DNA of 64,000 nt from Kineosporiaceae bacterium (GCA_016794595.1 JAEUJN010000043.1:1-64000); one strand, 5' to 3'. Positions 33,190 through 42,376 are shown, counted from the stretch's first letter. A program made the numbers and translations. Notes: a model not told the origin generated them from the letters alone.

Positions 33190-34911
33190 GTGCACCAATC
33201 TCGCCGCTCCGCTGCGCCCAGCATCTCTGGTTCCCGCCATTTCGTGACCGAACCGTTGCCGAGCAGCCCGGAGTTCGCGGCGAGCCCCCGGCGCCTGGCC
33301 CGCAGCCGCGCCGCGAGTGCCACAATGCGCACCGCCCAGCCAATCGTCCAGCCAGTCGCGGCGCCGTCCGCGGTGCCCACCCGTTCGGCGGCGCGGCGAG
33401 CCGAGTCGTCCCGCCGCTCGCGCCCCCCGGTCGAGACTCCCCGCGACACCGTCGAGCCCGCCCGCTCCGCCCACCAGCAGGTCGAGGGTCCCCGCCGCTC
33501 GCGGCACCAGTCGGCGGCGGTCGATCTGGACGCCCCTGCTCCCGCGGACCGCCGCCGCCACCGCCTCACCGCACCCACCGTGGTCCCCGCTCGGGTGGCC
33601 CCACGGTCCACTGCCCGCGCCCAGCGAGCCGGAAAGCGCCGAGTCGCCCGCGCCCGGGCGATCGCCGCCGTGACCTTGTCCGCCCTCGGGGTCGGCATCG
33701 CAGCCATCGGCCCCGGCACGCTGCCGTTCGGCTCCTCGGACGAGGTCGCGGTCCAGCAGGCCACCGAGGCGATGGCCCCCCCGGACACCCTGGACGATCG
33801 GGACATGCTGCCCCCCCGACCGCTGCTGACCACCGCCGAGGGGACGAGCCCGTCGGCCACTCGCACCAAGACGGCCACCACGCGCAAGCCGCCACCCGCA
33901 CGGGCCACGACCACCACGGCGGCCTCCGGTCGGCGAGGCGTGGTCCTGGACGGGCGGGTGATGGGCGGCTGGTACAACGGCGCCTCGGGCACCGGGGTCA
34001 CCAACGGAGAGTTCGCTGCCTGGTTGGGACAGCCGCTCACCCTGGCCTCGACCTGGGCGGACACCAGCGACGAGGTGCAGCGCACCCTGTCCCCGCTGCA
34101 GGACGAGTACGGGGACTGGAAGGGTGCACTCGACATCGCGGTGGGCGGCACCATCCTCGGCACCGGCGAGAATTACGCCGAGGCCGCGCGCGGGGCCTAT
34201 GACGACCGCTGGCGTGCCGCAGCCGCCGTGCTCGCCCAGAAGCGCAAGGGCAAGGGGGCGACGTTCGTCCGTCCGTTCCACGAGATGAACTGCGATTGGT
34301 ACGCCAACTGGATGGTCACCCGCGAGAACTCCGCTGACTACAAGGCGGCCTTCCGGCGGTACATGGGCATCTTGCGCTCCAGCCTGCCGGAGCTCTACGT
34401 GGTCTTCTCGCCGAACTACGGCACGTGCAACGACCTGCCGATCGACCTGTGGTACCCGGGGGACGACATCGTCGACGTGGTGGCACCCGACTACTACAAC
34501 GACTACCAGGACGCCGCCAACGGCAGCGTCGCGGGCTGGAACGACGAGTCCGACGAGTACGACGCGCTCGGCAACCCCCAGGGCCCCGAGGCCTGGCGCC
34601 GGTGGGCTGCCAGCCACGGCAAGCCGCTCGCCTTCCCCGAGCTCGGGCTCAAGCCGGCCGGCATGGGCGGAGGTGACCGGCCCGAGTGGATCAAGGCGCT
34701 CAACGCCTGGATGACCAAGCACGCCAACACCGCCACCTGGCAGATCGGCGAGGACATCCCGAAGGCCGCCGCCGGCAAGGTGCTGTACTTCGCCTACTTC
34801 AACGTGGTGCACGGCGGTGACGCGGGCTTCACGATCTTCGGGCACGGCGCGAACCAGGACTCCGCGCCGGTGTACCGGAGCCTGAAGTGGGGCAACAACG
34901 CCGCCGGCTGA
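33190..34911 (+). CDS. Membrane-anchored glycoside hydrolase family 26-like enzyme
   Basis: 573-residue protein. A long basic, Arg/Ser/Pro-rich cytoplasmic N-terminus (about 155 residues) precedes one membrane segment (AIAAVTLSALGVGIAAIG), a Thr/Pro linker and an external catalytic domain. RPFHEMN (Glu365 as acid/base) and FPELGL (Glu484 as likely nucleophile) fit the GH26 retaining mechanism, used by beta-mannanases and some glucanases; WYNGASG and the FSPNYGTCNDLPIDLWYPGDD block also fit. GTG at 33190 is preferred since GCGAGG lies 8 bases upstream, but the start is uncertain. The type II topology suggests action on cell-surface or nearby polysaccharide. Confidence 0.8.
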   Translation: MHQSRRSAAPSISGSRHFVTEPLPSSPEFAASPRRLARSRAASATMRTAQPIVQPVAAPSAVPTRSAARRAESSRRSRPPVETPRDTVEPARSAHQQVEGPRRSRHQSAAVDLDAPAPADRRRHRLTAPTVVPARVAPRSTARAQRAGKRRVARARAIAAVTLSALGVGIAAIGPGTLPFGSSDEVAVQQATEAMAPPDTLDDRDMLPPRPLLTTAEGTSPSATRTKTATTRKPPPARATTTTAASGRRGVVLDGRVMGGWYNGASGTGVTNGEFAAWLGQPLTLASTWADTSDEVQRTLSPLQDEYGDWKGALDIAVGGTILGTGENYAEAARGAYDDRWRAAAAVLAQKRKGKGATFVRPFHEMNCDWYANWMVTRENSADYKAAFRRYMGILRSSLPELYVVFSPNYGTCNDLPIDLWYPGDDIVDVVAPDYYNDYQDAANGSVAGWNDESDEYDALGNPQGPEAWRRWAASHGKPLAFPELGLKPAGMGGGDRPEWIKALNAWMTKHANTATWQIGEDIPKAAAGKVLYFAYFNVVHGGDAGFTIFGHGANQDSAPVYRSLKWGNNAAG

Positions 34912-34949
34912 CCGGTCGGCAGCGCACGCCGGGCAGGGAGCGGGGCCGG

Positions 34950-35867
34950 CTACTTCTCGTCGGCGAAGGTCACCGTGACCTCACGGAATCCCAGTGAGGT
35001 CAGCAGCGAGGTCAGCATGGCCCGGGTGTTCGTCCGGGCGCGGGCCTTCAGCTCGTCCGTACGCGCGCCCGCCTCGGCCAGCCGAGCCTGGGCGATCCGG
35101 TAGAGCTGCTCGGTGTTGGTCCCCCCGCCCTGGGTGTCCACGGCATCCGCCAGCCGTTCACGGAGTCCCCGCCGGTGATCGGCCACGTAGCTGCGCTCGA
35201 GGTCCAGCCGAGCGGCCCCCAGCACCGGCGCCGGCAGGGCGATGGATGCCTCGGTGCGGTCTGCGTTCACGGTCACGTTCCCGGAGCCGAGTCCGGCGAA
35301 GTCGACCGAGGCATCGACCGAGCCCGCCGCCACGAAGATCACCCGTTCGCCGGCCAGGAACGCGGGCAGGTTCTCGACGTCGGTCTCCTGGTCGATGACG
35401 ATCTCGTAGTAGCCGGACGCCGCCTGATAGGTCTTCAGGTCGTTCAGCTGCAGCAGGACGGCCCTGCCGGAGCGGTCGACGGTCTGCTCGTCGAACGGGT
35501 TGAGTGCCGTGACGCTGCGGCCCAGCAGCCAGGTGAGGATCAGCACCGCACCCGCCAGCCCGATCGCGACGGCCACCGCAGCCCCGCCCAGCCGGGCGAG
35601 CAGGCCGGGGCCGGAGTCGTCGTCGAGGGTGGCGTGCCGGATCGGGACCTCGCCAGCGGCGGGCACTGTGTCCGGTCCGGTGTCTCGTGCGGTGTCAGGT
35701 CCGGACGGCGCCCCCCCGGCTGCGAGGTCGTCGTCCAGGAACTCGGTGGCCAGATCGTTTCGACGAGTCGAGGCTCCGGCCGACCCTCCGGAGCCACTCA
35801 GATCGCCCGGCTCCCCCGGCCGGTGGGGGTCCAGGCGCGCGGGCGGCATCGACGAGCCGTCGGGCAT
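34950..35867 (-). CDS. DUF4230 membrane protein
   Basis: 305-residue single-pass membrane protein. An acidic, Pro/Gly-rich cytoplasmic N-terminus (about 90 residues) leads to one membrane segment (LGGAAVAVAIGLAGAVLILTWLL), then the DUF4230 domain outside (VLLQLNDLKTYQAASGYYEIVIDQE to LGFREVTVTFADE). The domain has repeated amphipathic helices and a final beta strand. Function unknown. It diverges from the RNase HI gene, and its ATG at 35867 follows GGGGAGGG. Confidence 0.85.
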   Translation of the reverse strand: MPDGSSMPPARLDPHRPGEPGDLSGSGGSAGASTRRNDLATEFLDDDLAAGGAPSGPDTARDTGPDTVPAAGEVPIRHATLDDDSGPGLLARLGGAAVAVAIGLAGAVLILTWLLGRSVTALNPFDEQTVDRSGRAVLLQLNDLKTYQAASGYYEIVIDQETDVENLPAFLAGERVIFVAAGSVDASVDFAGLGSGNVTVNADRTEASIALPAPVLGAARLDLERSYVADHRRGLRERLADAVDTQGGGTNTEQLYRIAQARLAEAGARTDELKARARTNTRAMLTSLLTSLGFREVTVTFADEK

Positions 35868-36005
35868 GTGCCCTCCCCAGGGTCGGCGCGGTCGCGCGCG
35901 GGCGGCGTCCGCACACCAGGATGCCCCCAGGCACCGGCGGGGACCACCCCGACGCCGGGCACCGTGGGCGGGTCGGTCAACCGGGATCGGCTCCTCGCCC
36001 GCCGC

Positions 36006-36011
36006 TAGGCT
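36006..36011 (+). promoter_or_regulatory. -10 box (TAGGCT) of the RNase HI gene, leaderless
   Basis: TAGGCT-CGGGCA-ATG, 6-base spacer to the start at 36018. The same hexamer and spacing precede the DUF1905 gene (59609-59614). Confidence 0.5.
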
Positions 36012-36017
36012 CGGGCA

Positions 36018-36662
36018 ATGGCTCTCGCCGCGAAGTACGCCACCACGTGCGGCGTGTGCACCCGGTCGATCCGGCCCGGGGATCAGATCGTCTCGATGCC
36101 CAGCGGGTCGGCCGGGCGCTGGGCCCACGAGACCTGCCGGGACGGCGCGCCCGCGACGTCCGCTGCCCCGAGCGCAGGCAGCCCAGCGGACACCGGACCC
36201 ACCCGCGGCGAGAGCAGTGCGCCGGCCGGGGCCGGCGTACTCGAGGTCTACACCGACGGCGCGTGCTCGGGGAACCCCGGACCCGGGGGCTGGGCCTGGG
36301 CCACCGCCGACGGACGCCGGGCCAGCGGCGGCCAGGCGCACACCACCAACCAGCGGATGGAGATCACCGCTGCCCTCGAAGCGGTGCGCGCGCTGCCCGG
36401 CGAGCTGGTCGTGGTCAGCGATTCCACTTACGTGGTCAACTGTTTTCGCGATCAGTGGTGGCGAGGCTGGATCGCCCGGGGATGGACCACCAGCGCCAAG
36501 AAGCCGGTGGCGAACCGGGATCTGTGGGAGCCGCTGGTCGAGGCCGTGCGGGACCGGGGGGACGTGACCTTCCGCTGGGTGAAGGGCCATTCCGGTGACC
36601 CGATGAACGACCTGGTCGACCGACTCGCGGTCGAGGCCGGCCGAGCGGCCGCCGAAACCTGA
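36018..36662 (+). CDS. rnhA: Ribonuclease HI with an N-terminal zinc-finger-like segment
   Basis: 214-residue endonuclease that cuts the RNA strand of RNA-DNA hybrids. The catalytic acids are all present: Asp80 (VYTDGACSG), Glu115 (NQRMEIT), Asp135 (VSDSTYV) and Asp201 (after HSGDPMNDLVD). WVKGHSG and NCFRDQWWRGW (substrate-binding basic region) are typical of RNase HI. The first 42 residues are an extra domain with Cys11-x2-Cys14 and His37-x2-Cys40 that looks like a treble-clef or PARP-type zinc site; a Ser/Ala/Pro linker follows. The stop codon lies inside the palindromic repeat after the gene. Confidence 0.92.
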   Translation: MALAAKYATTCGVCTRSIRPGDQIVSMPSGSAGRWAHETCRDGAPATSAAPSAGSPADTGPTRGESSAPAGAGVLEVYTDGACSGNPGPGGWAWATADGRRASGGQAHTTNQRMEITAALEAVRALPGELVVVSDSTYVVNCFRDQWWRGWIARGWTTSAKKPVANRDLWEPLVEAVRDRGDVTFRWVKGHSGDPMNDLVDRLAVEAGRAAAET

Positions 36663-36738
36663 GCCGCCACTTTCCCCTCGTGATCATGCACTTTCGACTG
36701 GTCGAAAGTGCATGATCACGAGGGGAAAGTGGCGGCTC
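36661..36738. repeat. Palindromic repeat, copy C (longest perfect copy)
   Basis: 78-bp palindrome with 38-bp perfect arms around TG (centre 36699.5). Core as in the other copies; the outer 18-20 bp (GAGCCGCCACTTTCCCCT and its exact complement) are found only here. The left arm begins within the stop codon of the RNase HI gene, and the right arm ends 8 bases before the stop of the convergent regulator gene. Confidence 0.95.
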
Positions 36739-36746
36739 GACCGGGC

Positions 36747-37217
36747 TCACGCCGTCCGCAGGGTGGCCTTGTGCGCTTCCCAGCGTGCCTCCAGCTCGGC
36801 CATCTCGGTCTCGACGAAGGCGAGGAACTCAGCGGACAGCCCGAGCCGGCGGCCGGCGGCCGTCCCCGGCCCACCCACCGCCTCCTGGGCCTGCACGAAC
36901 ACCGCGCGCAACCGGGAGTAGATCGAGTTCTGCCGCAGCATGGCGTCATGCCAGGCGTCGTCCAGCACCACGAACACATCCCTCCGGCTACCCGGCTCGC
37001 GCTCGCGCCGGATCATCTGCACCTGGGTCAGGAAGGCGACCGCCTGACTGATGCCCGCCGGTGAGGACGACAGCGCGCTCGCGAGTTCAGCGGCGGTCAT
37101 CCGGCCGTCCTCGTCGCACATGAGCTGGGCGAACACCCGCGAGGGCAGGCGCGGTAGCCCCGCCTCGACAAGGGTGGCGCCGAGGCGCTCGACCGAGCCG
37201 GCCACCGGCTGCTTCAT
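36747..37217 (-). CDS. GbsR/MarR-like transcriptional regulator
   Basis: 156-residue winged-helix regulator: GLPRLPSRVFAQLMCDEDGRMTAAELASALSSSPAGISQAVAFLTQVQMI is the GbsR-type HTH, followed by the EPGSRRDVFVVLDDAWHDAM wing and C-terminal helices. The ATG at 37217 has TAACGT 6 bases upstream. It diverges from the ABC exporter operon; the perfect inverted repeat between them is the probable operator, so the protein should control its own gene and the exporter. Confidence 0.88.
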   Translation of the reverse strand: MKQPVAGSVERLGATLVEAGLPRLPSRVFAQLMCDEDGRMTAAELASALSSSPAGISQAVAFLTQVQMIRREREPGSRRDVFVVLDDAWHDAMLRQNSIYSRLRAVFVQAQEAVGGPGTAAGRRLGLSAEFLAFVETEMAELEARWEAHKATLRTA

Positions 37218-37230
37218 GCCGACACGTTAC

Positions 37231-37245
37231 TAGTTTCAGAAACTA
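37231..37245. promoter_or_regulatory. Operator TAGTTTC-A-GAAACTA between regulator and ABC exporter
   Basis: Perfect 7-bp inverted repeat around one base. It lies between the -10 box of the regulator (TAACGT on the minus strand, 37224-37229) and that of the exporter (AACACT, 37257-37262, 7 bases before the ATG at 37270), a good position to repress both. Confidence 0.7.
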
Positions 37246-37269
37246 CTGAACAGTGCAACACTGGTGTGC

Positions 37270-38208
37270 ATGGGTTCACCGGCTCATCCGATCGAGATCG
37301 AGGGACTGCGCAAGCGCTTCGGCGCCACCATCGCCCTCGACGGGCTCGACCTCACGGTCAGGCAGGGCGAGGTGCACGGGTTCCTCGGCCCCAACGGGTC
37401 GGGCAAGTCCACCACCATCCGGATCCTCCTCGGCCTCTTACGTGGCGACGGCGGCGTCGCCCGGTTGTTCGGCGGCGACCCCTGGGCCCGAGCGGAGACC
37501 CTGCACCGGCGGCTGGCCTACGTCCCCGGGGAGGTCACCCTGTGGCCCAACCTCACCGGCGGCGAGGTGATCGACCTGCTGGCGCGGCTACGCGGCGGGG
37601 TGAACCCGACCACCAGGGCTCGGCTGCTGGACCGTTTCGAGCTCGACCCGACCAAGAAGGGGCGCTCCTACTCCAAGGGCAACCGGCAGAAGGTCGCCCT
37701 GGTCGCCGCCCTGGCCTCGGACGCCGAGCTGCTCATCCTCGATGAGCCCACCTCGGGCCTGGACCCGTTGATGGAGAGGGTGTTCCAGCAGTGCATCGAG
37801 GAGATCCGCGACCAGGGTCGCACGGTGCTGCTGTCGAGCCACATCCTGTCCGAGGTCGAGCAACTGTGTGACCGGGTGAGCATCATCCGGGCCGGACGCA
37901 CCGTGCGGAGCGGCAGCCTGGACGAACTGCGAGAGCTGACCCGCACCTCGGTGCAGGCCGTCCTCGAACGGGCGCCGTCACCGGCCGAGCTCGACGGGGT
38001 GACCGGGGTGCACGAGTTGCGCGCCGAGGGAACGCGCGTGGCGATGACCGTGGACGCCGCCCACCTGGGCAGCGTGCTCGCCGTCCTGGGTTCCCACGGG
38101 ATCCGCTCCCTGACCAGCCAGCCCCCGTCGCTGGAGGAGCTGTTCGTGCACTCCTACGACCGGGCCGGCCGGACGGGTCACGACGCGAGACACGAGGTCG
38201 CGCCATGA
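37270..38208 (+). CDS. ABC transporter ATP-binding protein
   Basis: 312-residue ATPase of an ABC-2 exporter. Walker [10 protein letters not shown], a degenerate signature (YSKGNRQK in place of LSGGQ), Walker [14 protein letters not shown] and the switch His in SSHILSE are present. The C-terminal extension (about 80 residues) resembles those of drug or lipid exporter ATPases. The final codons overlap the next start (ATGA), so the two subunits are coupled. Control is probably by the divergent GbsR-like protein. Confidence 0.93.
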   Translation: MGSPAHPIEIEGLRKRFGATIALDGLDLTVRQGEVHGFLGPNGSGKSTTIRILLGLLRGDGGVARLFGGDPWARAETLHRRLAYVPGEVTLWPNLTGGEVIDLLARLRGGVNPTTRARLLDRFELDPTKKGRSYSKGNRQKVALVAALASDAELLILDEPTSGLDPLMERVFQQCIEEIRDQGRTVLLSSHILSEVEQLCDRVSIIRAGRTVRSGSLDELRELTRTSVQAVLERAPSPAELDGVTGVHELRAEGTRVAMTVDAAHLGSVLAVLGSHGIRSLTSQPPSLEELFVHSYDRAGRTGHDARHEVAP

Positions 38209-39812
38209 GCGGCTCGTGGACCGGCACCGGGTCGCTGCTCCGGCTGGCGCTGCGCCGGGACCGGATCCTGCTGCCCTCGATCGTGGGCGGGCTCGCCCTG
38301 CTGGTGATCGCCTCGGCCCAGGCCACCATCGCCCTCTACCCCGACACCGACCCGCAGCGGCTCGCCCGGGACGTCGCCGGCGTGGCCGGCAACCCGGCGT
38401 TCCTGGCGATGTACGGGCCGCTGGCCGACCCGCCCACCCTGGACGCCTTCGCCGTGTTCAAGACCGTCGTGATGGGTGGGGTCTTCCTGGCCATCGCGGT
38501 GGTGGCGATCGTGCGCCGGCACACCCGCACCGAGGAGGAGGAGGGCCGCTTCGAGTTGCTCGGCGCGGGCGTGGTCGGACGGCGCGCGCCGCTGCTCGCG
38601 GCCTGCCTGATGGCCATGGGCATGGTCGCGGTGACCTGCCTGATCTGCGCCGCCGGGTTGGCCGGGCTGGGCATGGACCCGACCGGCACCCTCGCTTTCG
38701 CCCTCGACTGGGCGGCGCTGGGACTGGTGATGACCGCCGTGACGGCCGTCGCGGCCCAGCTCACCGCGACCGCGCGCGGGTGCACCACGATCGCCCTCGG
38801 CGTCCTCGGGGTGTCCTTCGGGCTGCGGGCGGCCGGGGACGCCGTCGAGGGCGCCGGCGCGCTGTCGTGGCTGTCGCCGCTCGGCTGGATGCTGAAGGTG
38901 CAGCCCTACGGGCAGAACAGGTTCTGGGTACTGGCGATCCCGGTGACGGTCGCGGTGGTGCTGTTCGCCGTCGCGGCCCGGCTGCTGGAGCGACGTGACC
39001 TCGGGGCCGGCCTGGTCGCCGAGCGGCCGGGCCCGGCTGCGGCCGGGCGGTGGCTGGGCAGCGCGCTGGGCCTGGCCTGGCGGCTGCAACGGGGCAGCCT
39101 GCTGGTGTGGACGGTCGCCCTGCTGCTGGTCGGGGTACTGATCGGCTCGCTGGCGGGCAGCGTGGCGTCGATGCTCGACGACCCGGCCACCCAGGACCTC
39201 CTGCGGCGGATGTCGGGCAGCGAGGTGCCGGATCTGACGAGCCTGTTCCTGGCCGCCGAGTTCACGTTCATCTCGCTGGCCGTGGCCGGCTACGGGATCG
39301 CCGCCACGCTGCGCCTGCGCGGGGAGGAACGCGACCTGCACACCGAGCCGGTCCTGGCCACCGCCACCAGTCGGTGGATCTTCCTGGGCAGTCACCTGCT
39401 GATCGCGCTGCTGGGCAGTACCTGGCTGCTGCTGGTGCTCGGTGCGGTGGTGGGGACGATGCGCGGCCTGGCGACCGGTGACCTCGCCGGACAACTGCCC
39501 ACCCTGATCGGTGCCGCCCTGGCCCCGCTACCGGCGGTGTGGGTGTGCGTCGGGCTGACCACCCTGATCTTCGGCCTGGTACCTCGCTGGACGTCGGGCG
39601 CCTGGATCCTGCTCGTGCTGTTCCTGGTCGTGGGGGAGTTCGGCAGTCTGCTCGGGCTACCGGCCTGGCTGCAGGAGGTCTCCCCCTTCGCCCACCTGCC
39701 GTCCCTTCCCGGCGGCTCGGTGACCGCACTGCCCCTGATCGCCCTGGCCGCCGCGGCGACGGTCGCCGTCTCCACCGGGTCCGGCGGATTCCGCCGGCGC
39801 GACGTCGGCTGA
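38205..39812 (+). CDS. ABC-2 type exporter permease
   Basis: 535-residue permease with about twelve membrane segments in two similar halves, as in the family annotated as exporters of polyketide antibiotics (TetR/GbsR-linked). The [23 protein letters not shown] and [21 protein letters not shown] segments (E-E-x-G-R-x-E-L-L and E-E-R-D-L-H-T-E) mark the coupling region of each half. With the ATPase it should form a complete exporter; the cargo is unknown. Confidence 0.92.
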   Translation: MSGSWTGTGSLLRLALRRDRILLPSIVGGLALLVIASAQATIALYPDTDPQRLARDVAGVAGNPAFLAMYGPLADPPTLDAFAVFKTVVMGGVFLAIAVVAIVRRHTRTEEEEGRFELLGAGVVGRRAPLLAACLMAMGMVAVTCLICAAGLAGLGMDPTGTLAFALDWAALGLVMTAVTAVAAQLTATARGCTTIALGVLGVSFGLRAAGDAVEGAGALSWLSPLGWMLKVQPYGQNRFWVLAIPVTVAVVLFAVAARLLERRDLGAGLVAERPGPAAAGRWLGSALGLAWRLQRGSLLVWTVALLLVGVLIGSLAGSVASMLDDPATQDLLRRMSGSEVPDLTSLFLAAEFTFISLAVAGYGIAATLRLRGEERDLHTEPVLATATSRWIFLGSHLLIALLGSTWLLLVLGAVVGTMRGLATGDLAGQLPTLIGAALAPLPAVWVCVGLTTLIFGLVPRWTSGAWILLVLFLVVGEFGSLLGLPAWLQEVSPFAHLPSLPGGSVTALPLIALAAAATVAVSTGSGGFRRRDVG

Positions 39813-40007
39813 CCCGGACCGGCACCGGCGCCCCCGCGCCCCGCGCGCCCCCAGAGCAGCCCAGAGCAGCCCTTGACTTTGCCCGGATTCGGCACGACCG
39901 AGTGTCGGCGTCGGCTTCAATGGTCTCAGCACGCGGGGGGTTGAACCGGACGGCTCTGGACACAGGGCCGGTTCCTGTGAGGTGCGGCCGGTCAGGGGGC
40001 GTCAGGG
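39813..40007. other. Intergenic region before the BON-like gene
   Basis: 195 bp. It holds a direct repeat CCCAGAGCAG twice near 39850-39868, a TTGACT that could serve as -35 box, and GGTTGAACC, a short palindrome. No gene is visible. AGGGGG near 39994 acts as ribosome site for the gene at 40008. Confidence 0.4.
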
Positions 40008-40346
40008 GTGAGAGCGCGAGCAGGCGACCCGGCCGGCAGGTCGCTCCTGCGGCACCCGATGGTCGCGGCGGCTCTGACTGCGGCCGTGGTCCTCGGCGGG
40101 TCGGCGTGGACGGCGCGACAGATCGAATCCGACCTGCGCGCCCGGACGACCACCGCCGTGCACCGGGTCAATCCCGGTGTGCGGGTTGAGCTTTCCGGTC
40201 GTGACGTGCTGCTCGCCTCCGACCGGGCCACCCTGACCACCCTGGACCCCGAGGTGCAGGCGGCGGTGGCCGTCCCCGGGGTGCGCCGGGTGACGCTGGA
40301 CGGCGAGCCGGCGGGCGCCGTCCGGCCCGAGGCGGTACTCCCGTGA
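40008..40346 (+). CDS. Small membrane protein with a BON-like domain
   Basis: 112 residues: one N-terminal membrane segment (MVAAALTAAVVLGGSAWTA) and an outer domain in which NPGVRVELSGRDVLLASDRATLTTLDPEVQAAVAVPGVRRVTLDG has the alpha-beta pattern of BON domains, as found in the N-terminal half of mycobacterial OmpATb/ArfA. There is no OmpA domain. Its stop overlaps the next start (GTGA at 40343), so the two small proteins are made together. Confidence 0.6.
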   Translation: MRARAGDPAGRSLLRHPMVAAALTAAVVLGGSAWTARQIESDLRARTTTAVHRVNPGVRVELSGRDVLLASDRATLTTLDPEVQAAVAVPGVRRVTLDGEPAGAVRPEAVLP

Positions 40347-40870
40347 CCGGCTTCCGCTACCTGGTCGCCGAGATCGCCGCGCTGGCCACCGTCACCGCCC
40401 TGGCCGGCCTGCTGGTGGGGCGGTACCTGGTGCCCTCGGGCCGCCGCACCCTGCATCCTCGGCCCTCGGGGGCGGGGCCCGCGGACCTCGAACCGGCGCT
40501 GACCAAGCTGGAGCGACGGCTGCGGGCCTCCGAGGCCGAGGTCGACGAACTGCGGCGCGCCGTCGCCGAGGTCTCCGACGGGCCGGACGACGACCTGACC
40601 TCCCTCGGCCCGGCCGCCGAGTCCATCATCACGACCTACCGGGGCCAGCTGGCCGAGCTCCAGGCCCAGGTGCGCCGGGCCGGCCAGTCGGCTCGCGAGC
40701 ACCAGGAGCGGTTCGAGGCCGAACGGCTGCTCACCGACCGGCTGCGGACGGTGATCGCCGCCCGGGACGAACAGATCGCCGAGCTGACCCACCAGCTGTC
40801 CACCCAGGGTGGGGCCGGCCCCACCGGTTCGAGCGGCCCTCCCCCACCGCAGGCTCCCCCGAGCCGGTGA
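40343..40870 (+). CDS. Small membrane protein with coiled coil
   Basis: 175 residues. One N-terminal membrane segment (LVAEIAALATVTALAGLLVGRYL), then a coiled coil (LTKLERRLRASEAEVDELRRAVAEV and later YRGQLAELQAQVRR to EQIAELTHQLST) and a Gly/Pro-rich end. No known domain. It is coupled to the BON-like gene by GTGA, and the pair could be a small envelope complex, by analogy with the arfABC locus; that is inference. Confidence 0.6.
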   Translation: MTGFRYLVAEIAALATVTALAGLLVGRYLVPSGRRTLHPRPSGAGPADLEPALTKLERRLRASEAEVDELRRAVAEVSDGPDDDLTSLGPAAESIITTYRGQLAELQAQVRRAGQSAREHQERFEAERLLTDRLRTVIAARDEQIAELTHQLSTQGGAGPTGSSGPPPPQAPPSR

Positions 40871-40910
40871 CCCGGCGCAGCCTGAGAGCCGACGAACCGG
40901 CCGCAGAGGG

Positions 40911-42236
40911 TCACACCCGGCGGACGGTGACGGTGAACCCGTGGCGGCGCACCCTGTCCAGGATCGTGGACTCGAGCGCCGTGGACGGCGTGAGCACCCC
41001 TGCCCGGTCGGGCAGTTCGTCCAGAGCCAGGGCCAGCGCGCTCTCCCCGAACATCACCGCCGTGCCGAGGTAGCCGGGATCGTAGGCGGCGGCGAACCGG
41101 GTCAGGTAGCGCGCCCCCGAGGTGGTGCCGGCCTCGATCTCCACCGCGAAGTGCCCGCCGCCCAACGTCTCCGGGCTCGGCCCCTCGCCCGGTTCGGGCA
41201 GTACGCGATCGAGCAGGGACCGGATCGGCCGGGAGCGCATGCCGCCGTCCAGCATCGCCTGGAACAGGGCTGCTCCCCCGGCGACGATCACCCCGCGAGC
41301 CCCGGAGCCGGTGTCCAGGACCTCGTCGTAGGTGAACTCGCGACCGTAGGACCAGGCGGTCAGCGCGTTGCTCCGGCGCACGATCCGGGTGTTGAAGGCC
41401 GCCATCAGGGAGCGCACCGAGTAGACCCCCGAGGCCTCCGCCCGGTCGACGGGCAGGGCACGGACAGCCAGCTCCAGCCGGTGCAACCGACCGTAGGTGT
41501 CCAGTCGGCTCAGCCAGTTCGGCCGTGGGGCGGGCGGCCGGGCGGGCCTGGCCCACGGGCGGGAGCCTGCGGCGTCGGGCTCCTCGGTGCGCGCCGGGCT
41601 CAGGGCGTAGGGATCGGCCAGCACCCGCCGGGCCTGGGGGTCGGTGGCCGCGGCGAGCGCCTGCTGCCGGGCGGTGTCGATCGTCCCGCCGCTGATCCCC
41701 CCGGCCAGGGACCGCACGTGCAGCAGGGTGTCGGTCAGCTGCCCGGCACCGTCCGCGGCGGCGGTGCGCGCGGTCAGCCACACCCCGAGGTCGGACGGCA
41801 GGGCCTCGAACCCGCAGGCGTGCACGACCCGCGCGCGGGTGCGCTGCGCCTGCTTGTGATTGGCGTCGATGCTGTGCCGGACGAAGAGCACCTCGCCGGT
41901 CAGGTCGACGTAGTCCGTCCCGGAGGCTGCGCAGGCCCCGACCAGCCCCTTGCCGTAGGTGCTGTACGGGCCCACCGTGGTGGCCACCACCCGGGCGGAC
42001 GCCGCGAGCGCCGCCGTCTGCCCGTCGTCCAGGGCGTCGGCAACGATCAGCGGCCAGTCCGCCGCCGCCGGGCCGAGTTCGCTGCGCAGCTGCTCCAGCC
42101 GGTGGCGCGAGCGCCCGGCCAGCGCGATCCGCAGGTCGGATGGCGCGTGCGCGGCGAGGTGGGCTGCAGTGAACCGGCCCACGAAACCGGTCGCCCCGAA
42201 GAGGACGACGTCATGGTCGCAGGCGGTGGAGGCCAC
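40911..42236 (-). CDS. Saccharopine dehydrogenase-like reductase (Rv2953 / trans-acting enoyl reductase type)
   Basis: 441-residue NADP-binding protein. The Rossmann motif VVLFGATGFVGRFTAAHLAAH at the N-terminus, VVATTVGPYSTYGKGLVGACAASGTDYVDLTGE and the C-terminal EIEAGTTSGARYLTRF match the actinobacterial family that includes the M. tuberculosis trans-acting enoyl reductase Rv2953. No polyketide synthase is near, so the lipid role is not supported by context. GTG at 42236 with TACGTT 6 bases upstream (42243-42248 on the minus strand) sets the start. Confidence 0.85.
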   Translation of the reverse strand: MASTACDHDVVLFGATGFVGRFTAAHLAAHAPSDLRIALAGRSRHRLEQLRSELGPAAADWPLIVADALDDGQTAALAASARVVATTVGPYSTYGKGLVGACAASGTDYVDLTGEVLFVRHSIDANHKQAQRTRARVVHACGFEALPSDLGVWLTARTAAADGAGQLTDTLLHVRSLAGGISGGTIDTARQQALAAATDPQARRVLADPYALSPARTEEPDAAGSRPWARPARPPAPRPNWLSRLDTYGRLHRLELAVRALPVDRAEASGVYSVRSLMAAFNTRIVRRSNALTAWSYGREFTYDEVLDTGSGARGVIVAGGAALFQAMLDGGMRSRPIRSLLDRVLPEPGEGPSPETLGGGHFAVEIEAGTTSGARYLTRFAAAYDPGYLGTAVMFGESALALALDELPDRAGVLTPSTALESTILDRVRRHGFTVTVRRV

Positions 42237-42242
42237 CAGCCG

Positions 42243-42248
42243 AACGTA
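42243..42248 (-). promoter_or_regulatory. -10 box (TACGTT) of the saccharopine dehydrogenase-like gene, leaderless
   Basis: On the minus strand TACGTT ends 6 bases before the GTG at 42236. It shows that the short spacing is also used with GTG starts. Confidence 0.45.
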
Positions 42249-42376
42249 GCGAGTCAGCGCGATCCAGGACCAGCCAATCCGGGCCCGGAGTGAGACGCCG
42301 AGGGCGGCTGGCCTACAGTGAGGTCCCTGTCGAGCCGCGCCGTCGCGGCACTCTCCCCCGAACGGTCGAGGTTCCC

